Part shown: positions 1 through 8,847 of the stretch, in pieces
How positions within the stretch are numbered: position 1 is the stretch's first letter
Layout of the letters: each line of letters begins with the position of its first letter
Assembly: GCA_020532515.1 (NCBI GenBank)
Contig: JAJBAY010000011.1
Location: forward strand, 1-36,827
Origin: Candidatus Cloacimonadota bacterium
GTDB taxonomy: Bacteria > Cloacimonadota > Cloacimonadia > Cloacimonadales > Cloacimonadaceae
Length of the DNA stretch: 36,827 nucleotides
Direction: 5' to 3'
Notes under the pieces: generated by a model
What the model was told of the DNA's origin: nothing
Databases searched by the model: none
The model's input: only the letters and a program-made list of their open reading frames with translations
Translations under genes and position numbers: made by a program

Positions 1-28
1 CTACTTGATTTACAGTGTTCGGGTCCAT
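1..28 (-). CDS. V-type ATP synthase subunit K, first 9 codons (partial)
   Basis: Only the start is in the window. On the minus strand an ATG at 28-26 opens a frame reading MDPNTVNQV to the window edge. A strong AGGAGG ribosome binding site lies at 38-33, four bases from the ATG, and only 15 bases separate this start from the stop of subunit I, so the frame is translated from the same operon. Identity comes from position: in the E-DUF2764-A-B-D-I-K operons of Chlamydia, Borrelia and Bacteroidetes the next gene is the proteolipid K. Nine residues cannot prove this. Confidence 0.6.
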
Positions 29-43
29 TAAACCTCCTGTGTT

Positions 44-1831
44 TTACTTTGTAGATTTTGAAAAGGGTTTATATGCCATGCCGGGTCCTTCGAACGCGGC
101 GTTTTTGAAGAACTCAACAAAAGTGAGACGTAAAGGATGAACAAAACCGGAAAGCGCGCCCAAGGCCAGATTGAGTCCGTGACCAAAGAGCATAAAGACA
201 AAGAAGATCACGGGTCCTACCCAAGGGATGGAGGACATTTGGGCTCCGATGCTATTGACGACAAAGCCCAGGATCGCACTGGATACACCCAAGGCGAAAA
301 GGCGGATGTAGCTCAGGATATCGCCAAAGAATCCTGTAACGATATTGTATAAGAGCCAGAGTCCTGATGCAATATTGATCAGGGGGTTTTTCCCCGGTTG
401 GTTGAAGAGCAGGATCAATCCCAAGCCTCCCCACAGAGGGTATTTCAGATAAGGCTGCACGGCAGATATATCTGTACCCAATTGCGAAGCGCCAAAAACC
501 GAAAGGGTTGCGATGAAAAGGAAGGTGCCAAATTCGCTGAGTCCATGCATAAAGCCGGACTGATGGATCTTTTTGACTATGGCTATACCGATGCCAAAGA
601 GAATCTGGATCACTCCCAAAAGCAGGGCGAAATTAAAGATCTGGTCATTGTTTCTGATAAGGATCTTTTCACCCACAACAGGCAATTCCTTCAGGTCGTA
701 ACCCAAGAGAGATCCTACCACAAAACCCATAATAATGCTGGATATTCCAAAGAGGATGACCAGATTCATTATACCTTTCATGGTGTCATTTTTGGCTTTC
801 CATTTGAGGAATAACGCCAATGCGACGATGGCGATGCCATAGCCGACATCTGCATTACAAAAGCCAAAGAATAGCATAAAGAAAGGTGCCAGGAAGGGGG
901 TGAGATCAAATTCGTTGTATTTCGGTAGCATATACATCTTGCTGATGGGTTCGAAGAGGCGGGCAAACCAGCCATTCTTCAAACTGATGGGAGGATTCTC
1001 TTCTACTCTGGCATCAGATGAGAAGTGAATCAATTCTTCTTTTTTGGCGAATTCCATCAGGCCTTCTTCTTTGCTGAGGGGAATCCAGCCGCTAATGACT
1101 CTAAGATGATCATCAGCTTCTTTCACCGCTTGCAAGCTGGCGTCTTCGAAATCATATTCCGTGGTGATCTTGGTGATTTCGCTCATAAAGAGTTCGGTGG
1201 CAGTGGCAGCAATCGAGCTAAAGTATTCCTTCACAGCTTCGATTCTCTTTTCGACTTCAATAGAATTCTGTTTTAGCTCTTCTAAGGTATGTTGGTGGAA
1301 GGAGAATTTATCCGCTTCCAGAGCTGGGCTTTCTCCCTGATACAAAGCCACAAAATACAGAATGCCACTGCGCTCGCCGATAATTTTTATGGTATGTTCT
1401 TCTTCCCATTCCGCTTGATAATGATTCTTTAGACAGTGATAAAAATCTATACCAACTCCGCTTTCACGCAGTTTCTTTACCAGGTCATAATCAAAATTGC
1501 CCCAGGGTTCCAGATCGCGGATTTGCTTGCGCAAAACTTCCAGCTTGCGCTCGAGCTTGTCTTTTTCCTCGCGAGCTTTGTTGATCTGATTCAAGAGCGC
1601 TTTGGTGGGTAAATTGGTGCCGCTTTTGCTCTCGGCCTGTTCTACCTTGGACAGGAATTTCAGGGCTTCAGCATACTCTTGCAGCAAGTCCTTATTTTTT
1701 AGCAAGCTGCCGGTCTTTTCTTCGGTAGAGCGGATGATGTGCAGCAGGCCCAATCCTTGCAATTTGGCCAGAAACTCTTCATACTCCAAATGATAGAGTA
1801 CGAATGTGTATTTCTTCATTTTCTCGATCAT
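44..1831 (-). CDS. atpI: V-type ATP synthase subunit I (a-subunit homologue)
   Basis: Membrane stator subunit of the V/A-type ATPase that forms the ion half-channels against the K ring. The 595-residue length is normal for the bacterial family. Residues 1 to about 310 are soluble and rich in charged heptad-like stretches (peripheral-stalk contact), followed by about seven hydrophobic segments from 315 to 585. The family-defining buried arginine is present in the motif SYIRLFALG, at R510, inside a hydrophobic helix. The start ATG overlaps the stop of subunit D by four bases (ATGA), so translation is coupled. Whether the rotor uses H+ or Na+ cannot be told without subunit K. Confidence 0.95.
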   Translation of the reverse strand: MIEKMKKYTFVLYHLEYEEFLAKLQGLGLLHIIRSTEEKTGSLLKNKDLLQEYAEALKFLSKVEQAESKSGTNLPTKALLNQINKAREEKDKLERKLEVLRKQIRDLEPWGNFDYDLVKKLRESGVGIDFYHCLKNHYQAEWEEEHTIKIIGERSGILYFVALYQGESPALEADKFSFHQHTLEELKQNSIEVEKRIEAVKEYFSSIAATATELFMSEITKITTEYDFEDASLQAVKEADDHLRVISGWIPLSKEEGLMEFAKKEELIHFSSDARVEENPPISLKNGWFARLFEPISKMYMLPKYNEFDLTPFLAPFFMLFFGFCNADVGYGIAIVALALFLKWKAKNDTMKGIMNLVILFGISSIIMGFVVGSLLGYDLKELPVVGEKILIRNNDQIFNFALLLGVIQILFGIGIAIVKKIHQSGFMHGLSEFGTFLFIATLSVFGASQLGTDISAVQPYLKYPLWGGLGLILLFNQPGKNPLINIASGLWLLYNIVTGFFGDILSYIRLFALGVSSAILGFVVNSIGAQMSSIPWVGPVIFFVFMLFGHGLNLALGALSGFVHPLRLTFVEFFKNAAFEGPGMAYKPFSKSTK

Positions 1832-2421
1832 TGCAGTTCCTCCGTGCGGTCTTTCAGGATCTTCTGAGCGGCTTTACTGAGGTTTTCTTCATCTTCCAGA
1901 TAGCGCTTGATCTTCATAATCGCATCCTCAAAAGCAGGGATTTGCACCTTTTCATAAAGATTCACTTTCTGAGTAGTCTTCTTGCGCACGTGCTCCAGAA
2001 TGTGCATCTTGCGCAGAAAGAACTCACGTTCGATCTGCAAACGGGAAAGCTCTTTGAGCAAGACTATGCCATCCAGATACCAGCTTGGCGCAGTGAAGAG
2101 ATTGAAGGGTGCGATCTCATAGCTGATATCCTCCAGGAGTGGAGTCTTGACTCCAGCAATCTTCCGGGTCTTGATCGCGACTTCCTTAACAGAAATCAGA
2201 TCCGGATCAAATTCACCCCAGAGCTTCATAAAGACTTCCAGCTCCTGGGTGCGTTCAGCGATTCTTTGATCCAGCTCAGAGGCCATGCCTCTGGCCCTTT
2301 TCACTTCCACCCTGAGAGCTGCTTCTTTGTTTTTCAGCGTGGGCAAAGCCTTTTCACGCACTCCCAATTGCTTGATTATCTGCAATTGCGAGATTTTGTT
2401 GTATTGAAATTTAAGATTCAT
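1828..2421 (-). CDS. atpD: V-type ATP synthase subunit D
   Basis: Central rotor shaft of the V1/A1 head, equivalent to F1 gamma. The protein is 197 residues, typical for the family, and is almost wholly alpha-helical. The N-terminal motif KFQYNKISQLQIIKQLGVREKA and the C-terminal helix with LYEKVQIPAFEDAI near residues 150-165 are family hallmarks; the two long helices pair as a coiled coil inside the A3B3 ring. It overlaps subunit B upstream and subunit I downstream by four bases each, so the three are co-translated. Confidence 0.95.
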   Translation of the reverse strand: MNLKFQYNKISQLQIIKQLGVREKALPTLKNKEAALRVEVKRARGMASELDQRIAERTQELEVFMKLWGEFDPDLISVKEVAIKTRKIAGVKTPLLEDISYEIAPFNLFTAPSWYLDGIVLLKELSRLQIEREFFLRKMHILEHVRKKTTQKVNLYEKVQIPAFEDAIMKIKRYLEDEENLSKAAQKILKDRTEELQ

Positions 2422-3740
2422 GCCTTTTTCCAGTAGATCTTCATGAATTCGTCTTTGATGCCGACTTCTGCCCGCTCAAAATAGCGTTGGAAGAGCTCCC
2501 AGGTAATATCCAGCATAGCTTCTGTATCGATGTTGACATCGATAGCCAGGATCTTGTCTGAATACTCTTTGGCAAAATCAAGCACGCGTTCATCGTAATC
2601 GGAGAGGTCAAAACCATTCTCCATCTTCGTCTTGGAATTGGCAGCATCCGCGTACAGACGTATGGAGGTATTCATTACCTGAGGATGGTCCTCACGGGTC
2701 TTGGTGCCGATCACCAGTTGTTTCAAGCGGGAGAGAGAGCGGAAGGGGTCCACAATGGTCTTGGAAATATCTGTATCGCGTTTAAGGAAAAGCTGACCTT
2801 CTGTGATATAACCAGTATTATCCGGAATAGCATGTGTGATATCACCACCGGAAAGAGTGGTTACAGCTATGATGGTGATCGAGCCGCCATCCGGGAATTG
2901 CACTGCCTTTTCATAGATCTTGGCCAAATCCGAATACAAAGAGCCCGGCATGGAGTCTTTGGAGGGAATCTGGTCCATGCGGTTTGACACGATGCTTAAG
3001 GCATCGCAATACAGAGTCATATCCGTAAGCAAGACCAACACTTTCTCGTTATGTTCGGAGGCAAAATACTCGGCTGCGCTCAATGCCATATTTGGCACCA
3101 AGAGCCGCTCCACGGTAGGATCTTCGGTGGTATTCACAAAAGAAATCATGCGATCTATCACACCAGCGTTTTCAAATGAATGCTTGAAAAACAGATAGTC
3201 GTCATTGGAAAGCCCCATGCCACCCAGAATGATCTTGTCACTCTCGGCACGCAGGGCCACCAAAGCCATTACTTCATTATAAGGTTGATCAGGATCGGCA
3301 AAGAAGGGGATCTTTTGTCCGGTAACCAAAGTATTATTGAGATCGATACCGGCAATACCGGTTGTGATCAATTCAGAAGGCTGTTTGCGGCGTACGGGGT
3401 TTACGGAAGGACCACCGATTTCCACCTCAGTACCTTCCACCTCAGGGCCTCCATCTATAGGATCGCCATAGGCATTGAAAAACCGTCCGGCCAGAGCAGG
3501 ACCGACCTTGAGGGTGGGAGCCTTGCCAAAAAAGATAACTTCAGCATCGGTACCGATACCTTCAGTGCCGGCAAAGATCTGCAGGGTAACGTTATCATCC
3601 ACAATCTTTACTACCTGAGCCAGGCGTCCGGCCACGGTGGCGAGTTCTTCATTGCCCACGCCGGAAGCGCGTACGGAGCAAGTGGCTTTGGTAATTTGGT
3701 TAAGCTTGGTGTATATCTTTTGAAATGCTTGTGTTGCCAT
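2418..3740 (-). CDS. atpB: V-type ATP synthase subunit B (non-catalytic)
   Basis: Non-catalytic, nucleotide-binding-fold subunit alternating with A in the A3B3 head. It has 440 residues. The loop where a catalytic subunit has its Walker A lysine reads TGQKIPFFADPDQPYN instead, the normal degenerate form of B. The family motifs SGIAGIDLNN, NRMDQIPSKDSMPGSLYSDLA and the arginine-finger region PFRSLSRLK are present. The start shares one base with the stop of subunit A (TAATG), so it is translated by termination-reinitiation and made in step with its partner. Confidence 0.96.
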   Translation of the reverse strand: MATQAFQKIYTKLNQITKATCSVRASGVGNEELATVAGRLAQVVKIVDDNVTLQIFAGTEGIGTDAEVIFFGKAPTLKVGPALAGRFFNAYGDPIDGGPEVEGTEVEIGGPSVNPVRRKQPSELITTGIAGIDLNNTLVTGQKIPFFADPDQPYNEVMALVALRAESDKIILGGMGLSNDDYLFFKHSFENAGVIDRMISFVNTTEDPTVERLLVPNMALSAAEYFASEHNEKVLVLLTDMTLYCDALSIVSNRMDQIPSKDSMPGSLYSDLAKIYEKAVQFPDGGSITIIAVTTLSGGDITHAIPDNTGYITEGQLFLKRDTDISKTIVDPFRSLSRLKQLVIGTKTREDHPQVMNTSIRLYADAANSKTKMENGFDLSDYDERVLDFAKEYSDKILAIDVNIDTEAMLDITWELFQRYFERAEVGIKDEFMKIYWKKA

Positions 3741-5494
3741 TATTTAGCGCTCCTTTCTTCAACTTCTTTATGAAGTTCCTTTTCATATTGCTTAAATTCT
3801 TCTGTATCAATCTCCACATAGTTCATCTGTTTGCAGATGTTTACCAGCTTCACGAAGAAGGGCATCACTTTCTCAAAGTTTTCATGCACAAAGTCTGTGT
3901 CGCAGATACTAAGAATAAGCTCAAGCATATATTCTTGCCTCTTCATGGGTGTGGATTGATCCACTGGATCAAAGCCATCCTGTTGCAGGATAACCCTATC
4001 TATCAGTTCGCTCTTCCAATATCTGTCATGATACGTAAGCGGAACGCCGTCATCTCCCAAAATGTTAATCTGATCCTGGGCTTCGCGGCCTCTGAGTAAG
4101 ATGTCCTTGGTTTTGATGACGTCTTGGACCCAATGAGGATTGATATTTTCATTCAGATATTCTATCACTTCCGGATATTCCAGATATTTGCTATATGAGT
4201 CTATGGGGTCCACAGCGGGGTAGCGTTTACTATCAGCTCTTTCTTGCGATAAAGCGTAAAAACAGCGGGCAGCTTTCTTGGTGGATTCGGTAACGGGCTC
4301 TTTGAGGTTTCCGCCGGCGGGAGATACTGTGCCAATAAAGGTAATAGACCCAGTTTCACCACCCTTGAGATATACAAAACCGGCTCTGGCATAGAAGCTG
4401 GAAATGATGGCTGGCAAATCCATGGGGAAGGCATCAGGACCGGGCAGTTCTTCCATACGGTTGCTCATTTCACGCAAGGCCTGAGCCCAACGGGAAGTGG
4501 AGTCTGCCAGCAGCAGGACCTTGAGGCCCATGTTGCGATAATATTCTCCGATGGTCATAGCGGTATAAACCGAAGCTTCGCGCGCTGCCACAGGCATATT
4601 TGAAGTGTTACAGATGATGATGGTTCTCTCGATCAGCTTGCGTCCGGTTCTAGGGTCGTCCAGCTTGGGAAATTCCACAAAGAGTTCCACCACCTCGTTT
4701 GCCCTTTCTCCGCAGGCAGCCATGATAATCAGGTCTGCATCTGCGTTTTTGGAGATGGAGTGTTGCAAAACAGTCTTACCGGCGCCAAAAGGCCCGGGAA
4801 TGAAGCCGGTGCCTCCTTCTGCCATCGGATTCAGAGTATCCATAGTGCGCACTCCGGTTTCCATGATTCTAAAGGGACGGGGCTTTTCGGTGTAGCTTTT
4901 TATGGGGATTTTTACCGGCCAGTACTGGATCATATTGACCGCGATGTCCTTGCCTTCTTCATCTGTAAGCACGGCAATGGTATCCGTAAGCTTATATCTA
5001 CCCTTTTCAACCATTTTCTTTACGGTGTATTCACCTACAAGGCCAAAGGGAACCATGATCTTATGGGAAATCCAGCTTTCGGGCACACTGCCCAGCCATT
5101 CGCCTGCGGAAACCTTGTCTCCAGTTTTGGCGATCGGGGTGAATTCCCAGGAGCTGTCCTCATCCAGAGGGTCAGTATATTCGCCGCGGGTCAAAAAGAC
5201 CCCATTCATCTTGTTAAGATCGTTTTGCAGGCCGTCATAGTTCTTGGCGAGCATTCCCGGCCCCAGTTTTACTTCCAACATCTTTTCGGTAAATTCTACC
5301 GTATTACCTGTTTTCAGGCCGCGGGTGCTTTCGAACACCTGCGTATAGGCGATATTTCCAAGCACTTTGATGACTTCTGCCATCAATTTCACTCCGCCCA
5401 GATCAATGTAGCAGATCTCGTTTTGGGATACAGGCCCCGAAACCTCTACTTGAACCAGGTTTTCGATAATCGCTTTTACTATACCTTTGGTCAT
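3740..5494 (-). CDS. atpA: V-type ATP synthase catalytic subunit A
   Basis: Catalytic subunit of the V/A-ATPase head; couples ATP hydrolysis or synthesis to rotation. It has 584 residues. A beta-barrel N domain is followed by the non-homologous bulge insert typical of A subunits (about 110-200), then the nucleotide-binding domain with Walker A GPFGAGKT at 234-241 (K240) and the catalytic glutamate in CGER at 261-264 (E263). LLLADSTSRWAQALREMSNR follows. It is preceded by the DUF2764 gene (11-base gap) and followed by B with a one-base overlap. All catalytic residues look intact. Confidence 0.97.
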   Translation of the reverse strand: MTKGIVKAIIENLVQVEVSGPVSQNEICYIDLGGVKLMAEVIKVLGNIAYTQVFESTRGLKTGNTVEFTEKMLEVKLGPGMLAKNYDGLQNDLNKMNGVFLTRGEYTDPLDEDSSWEFTPIAKTGDKVSAGEWLGSVPESWISHKIMVPFGLVGEYTVKKMVEKGRYKLTDTIAVLTDEEGKDIAVNMIQYWPVKIPIKSYTEKPRPFRIMETGVRTMDTLNPMAEGGTGFIPGPFGAGKTVLQHSISKNADADLIIMAACGERANEVVELFVEFPKLDDPRTGRKLIERTIIICNTSNMPVAAREASVYTAMTIGEYYRNMGLKVLLLADSTSRWAQALREMSNRMEELPGPDAFPMDLPAIISSFYARAGFVYLKGGETGSITFIGTVSPAGGNLKEPVTESTKKAARCFYALSQERADSKRYPAVDPIDSYSKYLEYPEVIEYLNENINPHWVQDVIKTKDILLRGREAQDQINILGDDGVPLTYHDRYWKSELIDRVILQQDGFDPVDQSTPMKRQEYMLELILSICDTDFVHENFEKVMPFFVKLVNICKQMNYVEIDTEEFKQYEKELHKEVEERSAK

Positions 5495-5505
5495 CGTTTT
5501 ACCTT

Positions 5506-6393
5506 CTATTTTTGCTTTATTCTTATATTAAAATCGTCTGGAAATTCAAAGCTGTTTTCCAATTTGTTCAGAGTATCGTGAAATACCTCTTTGCCCAGCT
5601 CTGCATCCGCTATCAGCCAGCGGTTGATGATGCGTAGCTTGCTGTAATATCCCAAGATGCGATCGATATTGAAGTACTCAAAGAAGTTCTGTGCATCGAT
5701 CCATTTGTTGCGCAACACGTCATAGCTGCGTTCCCGATAGAGGATGTTATTCTGCTCCCAGATTCGCATGAGCTCATCAAAGAAAGGATGGTCTTTGCCC
5801 AGGCTGAAATCCGCAGCGTGACTTTTCTTCAGATTGGTCACCGTCTCGTCATCACCGATCAGATAAGGGGCAAAATCCAGTTCGTGATGGCGGCCATTGA
5901 TGGCAGAGAGGATGTTCTTGATATTGCGTTGCAGATCAAACCACTCTACGATAAACTTATTAGGGTGCTCTGCTGCAAAGTCAAAAAAGTGGGAAAGCAG
6001 CTGATGCTCCAAAACTGAGGAGGGCGGGAGCTCTTCTTCGGCAAAAGCATCGAGGATTGTTTGAGCTATGAAGGAAGGCAGGTAAGCAAACTCTTCAGAG
6101 GTGTCCAAATGCGGACTATCCGCCTTGTGCCGCAAGAAATCAAGGTACTTGACCCAGTATTCACGGCTATTCAGGCCTTCAGGATTAGGCTGCTTATCGT
6201 GTCTTTTGTATAGTTCCAGGAGCAGATTGGAAATCTCATCCGGCAGATGCAAGAGCTTCAGCAGATGATAATCTGCTTTGCTGAGCTGCTGCTGCGCCTC
6301 TTGGCGGAAAAGCTCTGGCGTGATTGCCAGCTTGCTATCATCTATCGAGATAGTGGGCAAGCCAGCTATAAAGTAATAGTACTGCCTGGCCAT
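5506..6393 (-). CDS. DUF2764 family protein of the V-ATPase operon
   Basis: A 295-residue soluble, helix-rich protein starting MARQYYYFIAGLPTISIDD, the signature opening of DUF2764. Genes of this family sit between subunits E and A in V-ATPase operons of Chlamydia, Borrelia/Treponema and Bacteroidetes, exactly as here. These operons lack a recognisable subunit C, so DUF2764 is a reasonable candidate for the C/d-like adaptor joining the rotor shaft to the K ring; that role is inference from position and size. The ATG lies two bases beyond the stop of subunit E. Confidence 0.85.
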   Translation of the reverse strand: MARQYYYFIAGLPTISIDDSKLAITPELFRQEAQQQLSKADYHLLKLLHLPDEISNLLLELYKRHDKQPNPEGLNSREYWVKYLDFLRHKADSPHLDTSEEFAYLPSFIAQTILDAFAEEELPPSSVLEHQLLSHFFDFAAEHPNKFIVEWFDLQRNIKNILSAINGRHHELDFAPYLIGDDETVTNLKKSHAADFSLGKDHPFFDELMRIWEQNNILYRERSYDVLRNKWIDAQNFFEYFNIDRILGYYSKLRIINRWLIADAELGKEVFHDTLNKLENSFEFPDDFNIRIKQK

Positions 6394-6395
6394 GA

Positions 6396-6995
6396 TCAGC
6401 TGTCAAACAGGATCTTGGCTGTACGGGGGCGCAAATAATTTTTGAAAAGTTCGGCAAAATCCTCGTCGGTAAAGCTGAGTTTGTAACTGCCGTCGATGGG
6501 GGAGATGGTGAATCCGGCTTTGATTTGGGGGCTAAAATCAATCTTGAGCTTGCCCTGGAAGCTGGACTTCAAAGAGCTGAGAAAGGCTTCATCGAGTTTC
6601 TTTTGCAGATTCTCTGTGATGATGATGCCGGCATCACCTTGCTTCCAGCCGGCCAGAGATTCTTTGATCAGGGTTTTGACAAATTCCGTATCCTGAAAGC
6701 TCTCTTTGCTGGCCTGATCCACACTCACTTTAAGAATGAGATCGGTGATCTTTTGTTTCAAGGCAGCAATGCTGTGACTACCTGCCATTTTGAGATCGCC
6801 CTCGGTGTTTTTCTTCAGTTCCTGGGCTTGTCTTTCTGCCTTGGCCAGTTCTTGCTCAGCCTTGGCTTTGGCATCTTTAATCATGGTTTCAGCGTCTGCT
6901 TTGGCTTTGTCCAAAATCTTTTCTGCTTCGGTATTTGCTTTGGCTACACCCTCTTCATACACTTTTGTCAAAAGGTCTTGCAGCTGGTCGCTCAT
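6396..6995 (-). CDS. atpE: V-type ATP synthase subunit E
   Basis: Peripheral-stalk subunit linking the head to subunit I. I place the start at the ATG at 6995-6993 (199 residues, MSDQLQDLLTKVYEEG), because GGAG lies at 7004-7001, six bases upstream. An in-frame TTG at 7007 would overlap that ribosome binding site. Residues 10-75 are a long charged helix rich in Ala, Lys and Glu (coiled coil); the C-terminal part is a globular alpha/beta domain that binds the head. It is the first gene of the operon and follows the promoter at 7029-7055. No separate subunit G-like stalk gene is seen. Confidence 0.92.
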   Translation of the reverse strand: MSDQLQDLLTKVYEEGVAKANTEAEKILDKAKADAETMIKDAKAKAEQELAKAERQAQELKKNTEGDLKMAGSHSIAALKQKITDLILKVSVDQASKESFQDTEFVKTLIKESLAGWKQGDAGIIITENLQKKLDEAFLSSLKSSFQGKLKIDFSPQIKAGFTISPIDGSYKLSFTDEDFAELFKNYLRPRTAKILFDS

Positions 6996-7028
6996 AGTTA
7001 TCTCCAATGTTTTCTACTTTTATGCCAA

Positions 7029-7055
7029 ATTATACATTCAGCCTTTTTCTGTCAA
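7029..7055 (-). promoter_or_regulatory. Sigma70-type promoter of the V-ATPase operon
   Basis: On the minus strand a perfect TTGACA (7055-7050) is followed after 15 bases by a perfect TATAAT (7034-7029). The spacer is two bases short of ideal. The -10 box lies about 34 bases before the subunit E start codon and downstream of the ABC exporter stop (7093), so the ATPase operon is likely transcribed separately from the exporter genes. Confidence 0.65.
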
Positions 7056-7092
7056 TCAGTTTATGCAAATAGCTTTGCTTCCACTACGAATA

Positions 7093-8847
7093 TCACTTCT
7101 TAAGATGTTCATGCAGAAAGTCATGATACTCTTTATTCTTGAAGACCAATTCATCGTGGGTAGCTTTGTGTGCTCTGCCAGAGGAATCGATGAAGAGCAC
7201 GGTATCTACGTAACGTAAGGTAGATAGCCGGTGTGAGATCACGATTGCGGCAGTATTGGGATAATCCCGGTTGATATCATGCCAGAGCTTTTCCTCGTTT
7301 TCGGCATCCAGAGAGGCGGTGATATCGTCTAAAATCAAGAGCTTGGGGCGTTTGATCAAGGCCCTGGCTATGGTGATGCGCTGTTTTTGCCCACCGGACA
7401 CACCCAGTCCCCTGTTACCTACGGTGGTCTCATCCTGCTGGGGGAAAGCCGCAATCTCATCCTTCATCTGTGAAGCAGCCAGAGCGGTAAGGTATTCCTC
7501 TTCTGAGGCCTGATCATTGGCCAGCATGATGTTTCCTTTGATGCTGCCGCTAAAGAGTGAAGGTTCTTGCGGGACGTAAGCCACCATCTGACGCAGGCTT
7601 TTGATATTGATATCTTCCAGATCTTCGCCGCTGATGATGATCTTGCCACTATCCGGCTTGATCAAACCCAGGATCAGATTGGCAATGGTAGTCTTACCGC
7701 TGCCTGTAGCGCCCAAGATCAGCAGTTTTTCGGTGGCACCAAGCTGGAAACTCACATCCTGGAGCACTTTGGTGTCCTTTTCAGGATAGCTGCAATACAC
7801 ATTTTCAAACGCGAGTCCACTGAAGGAATCCATGTCCTTCCCATGTTCTTCTTCCTTGATAAAGGTGGGGTGATACTTCATCTCTTGCAAGCGATCTATA
7901 TTCACGAAGGCCTGTTTGCCGGAGACAAAAAGCTGTGGTAGATCCAGAAGCGGATAGATCATCATGGAAAGATAAGTATAAAACAGGAAGAAGGTGCCCA
8001 CAGTGATCTGGCCTTTCACCGCCATATAGCCGCCAAAGAGGATCACGCCGATCTGGGCAAAATAGTCTATATATTGATAGATGAGGCTGAGGACAGCGTT
8101 CAGCTTTACCACGCTCATCTCGGTCTTAAAGCGCTTGGCCAGAGCGATGTCGAAGAAACGATTATACTTCTCTTCACTCACGTAGGACTTCACGATCCGG
8201 ATTCCGGAAAAGCTCATTTCGAGCTGGTTATTGATATCTGAGATCGCCCTTTGATTGCGGGCAAAATTCGTATAGAGCTTTTCTGAAGTAAAGTAAAAGA
8301 CCACCATCATCAGAGGCAGAGGCGCGATAGACAGCAGAGTGAGCCTCACATTGATGCTGAACATCACGAGCAGAGAAAACATGATCAGCGAGAAGGAATT
8401 GAAAGCTCTGAAGATACCGCTACCCATAAACCAGCTGATCTTGGGATATTCTGAAAGGTCGTCTGTGAGCCGGGTTACCACGTCACCCGTACGGAATTTC
8501 TGGAAGAAGCGGTAATCCTTTTTCGTGATATGCTTGAAATACTGCATTCGGATAGTATGCTCAAAACGCAGGTTTACCCATGCCCGGAAACAGGGATAAA
8601 ATCCCGTGAGAAATTGCGCCGCACCGATCGCCAAAAAGAGCATGATGATGCGGTTCACTTCCACCATCGGAGTGGGGTAGAGCTCTGGCTGGGCCAGGAT
8701 GTCCTTAAGTAGATCGATCATACGCTTGAAGGCATAGGGATAGGCTATCTGCACTGCGGAAGACGCCAGAGTGAAGAGCACCATGATCAAGACAAACCAC
8801 TTTTGCGCTTTGTATTGGTCCAGGATCCATTTGATGTGCTTATTCAT
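7093..8847 (-). CDS. ABC exporter half-transporter (TMD-NBD), degenerate Walker B glutamate
   Basis: One subunit of a type IV (ABCB-like) multidrug/lipid exporter in the inner membrane. Start taken at ATG 8847-8845 (584 residues) because GGGAG sits six bases upstream; an in-frame GTG at 8853 has no such site. Six hydrophobic segments span about 15-300, then the ATPase domain with Walker A GATGSGKT (379-386), a canonical signature VSGGQ (483-487) and Walker B LLILDD, where Asp replaces the catalytic Glu. It overlaps the upstream ABC gene by eight bases. Together they resemble asymmetric heterodimers such as TmrAB or TM287/288. The substrate cannot be told from sequence. Confidence 0.92.
   Translation of the reverse strand: MNKHIKWILDQYKAQKWFVLIMVLFTLASSAVQIAYPYAFKRMIDLLKDILAQPELYPTPMVEVNRIIMLFLAIGAAQFLTGFYPCFRAWVNLRFEHTIRMQYFKHITKKDYRFFQKFRTGDVVTRLTDDLSEYPKISWFMGSGIFRAFNSFSLIMFSLLVMFSINVRLTLLSIAPLPLMMVVFYFTSEKLYTNFARNQRAISDINNQLEMSFSGIRIVKSYVSEEKYNRFFDIALAKRFKTEMSVVKLNAVLSLIYQYIDYFAQIGVILFGGYMAVKGQITVGTFFLFYTYLSMMIYPLLDLPQLFVSGKQAFVNIDRLQEMKYHPTFIKEEEHGKDMDSFSGLAFENVYCSYPEKDTKVLQDVSFQLGATEKLLILGATGSGKTTIANLILGLIKPDSGKIIISGEDLEDINIKSLRQMVAYVPQEPSLFSGSIKGNIMLANDQASEEEYLTALAASQMKDEIAAFPQQDETTVGNRGLGVSGGQKQRITIARALIKRPKLLILDDITASLDAENEEKLWHDINRDYPNTAAIVISHRLSTLRYVDTVLFIDSSGRAHKATHDELVFKNKEYHDFLHEHLKK

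Noticed and set aside
1804-2436. 210-codon plus-strand frame opposite subunit D
   Set aside because: Shadow of the subunit D coding frame; low-complexity, Phe/Leu-rich product.
4760-5581. 273-codon plus-strand frame opposite V-ATPase subunit A
   Set aside because: Antisense shadow of a fully conserved catalytic subunit; no family similarity and no ribosome binding site that makes sense.
6996-7007. TTG start for V-ATPase subunit E
   Set aside because: It covers the GGAG ribosome binding site of the ATG at 6995.
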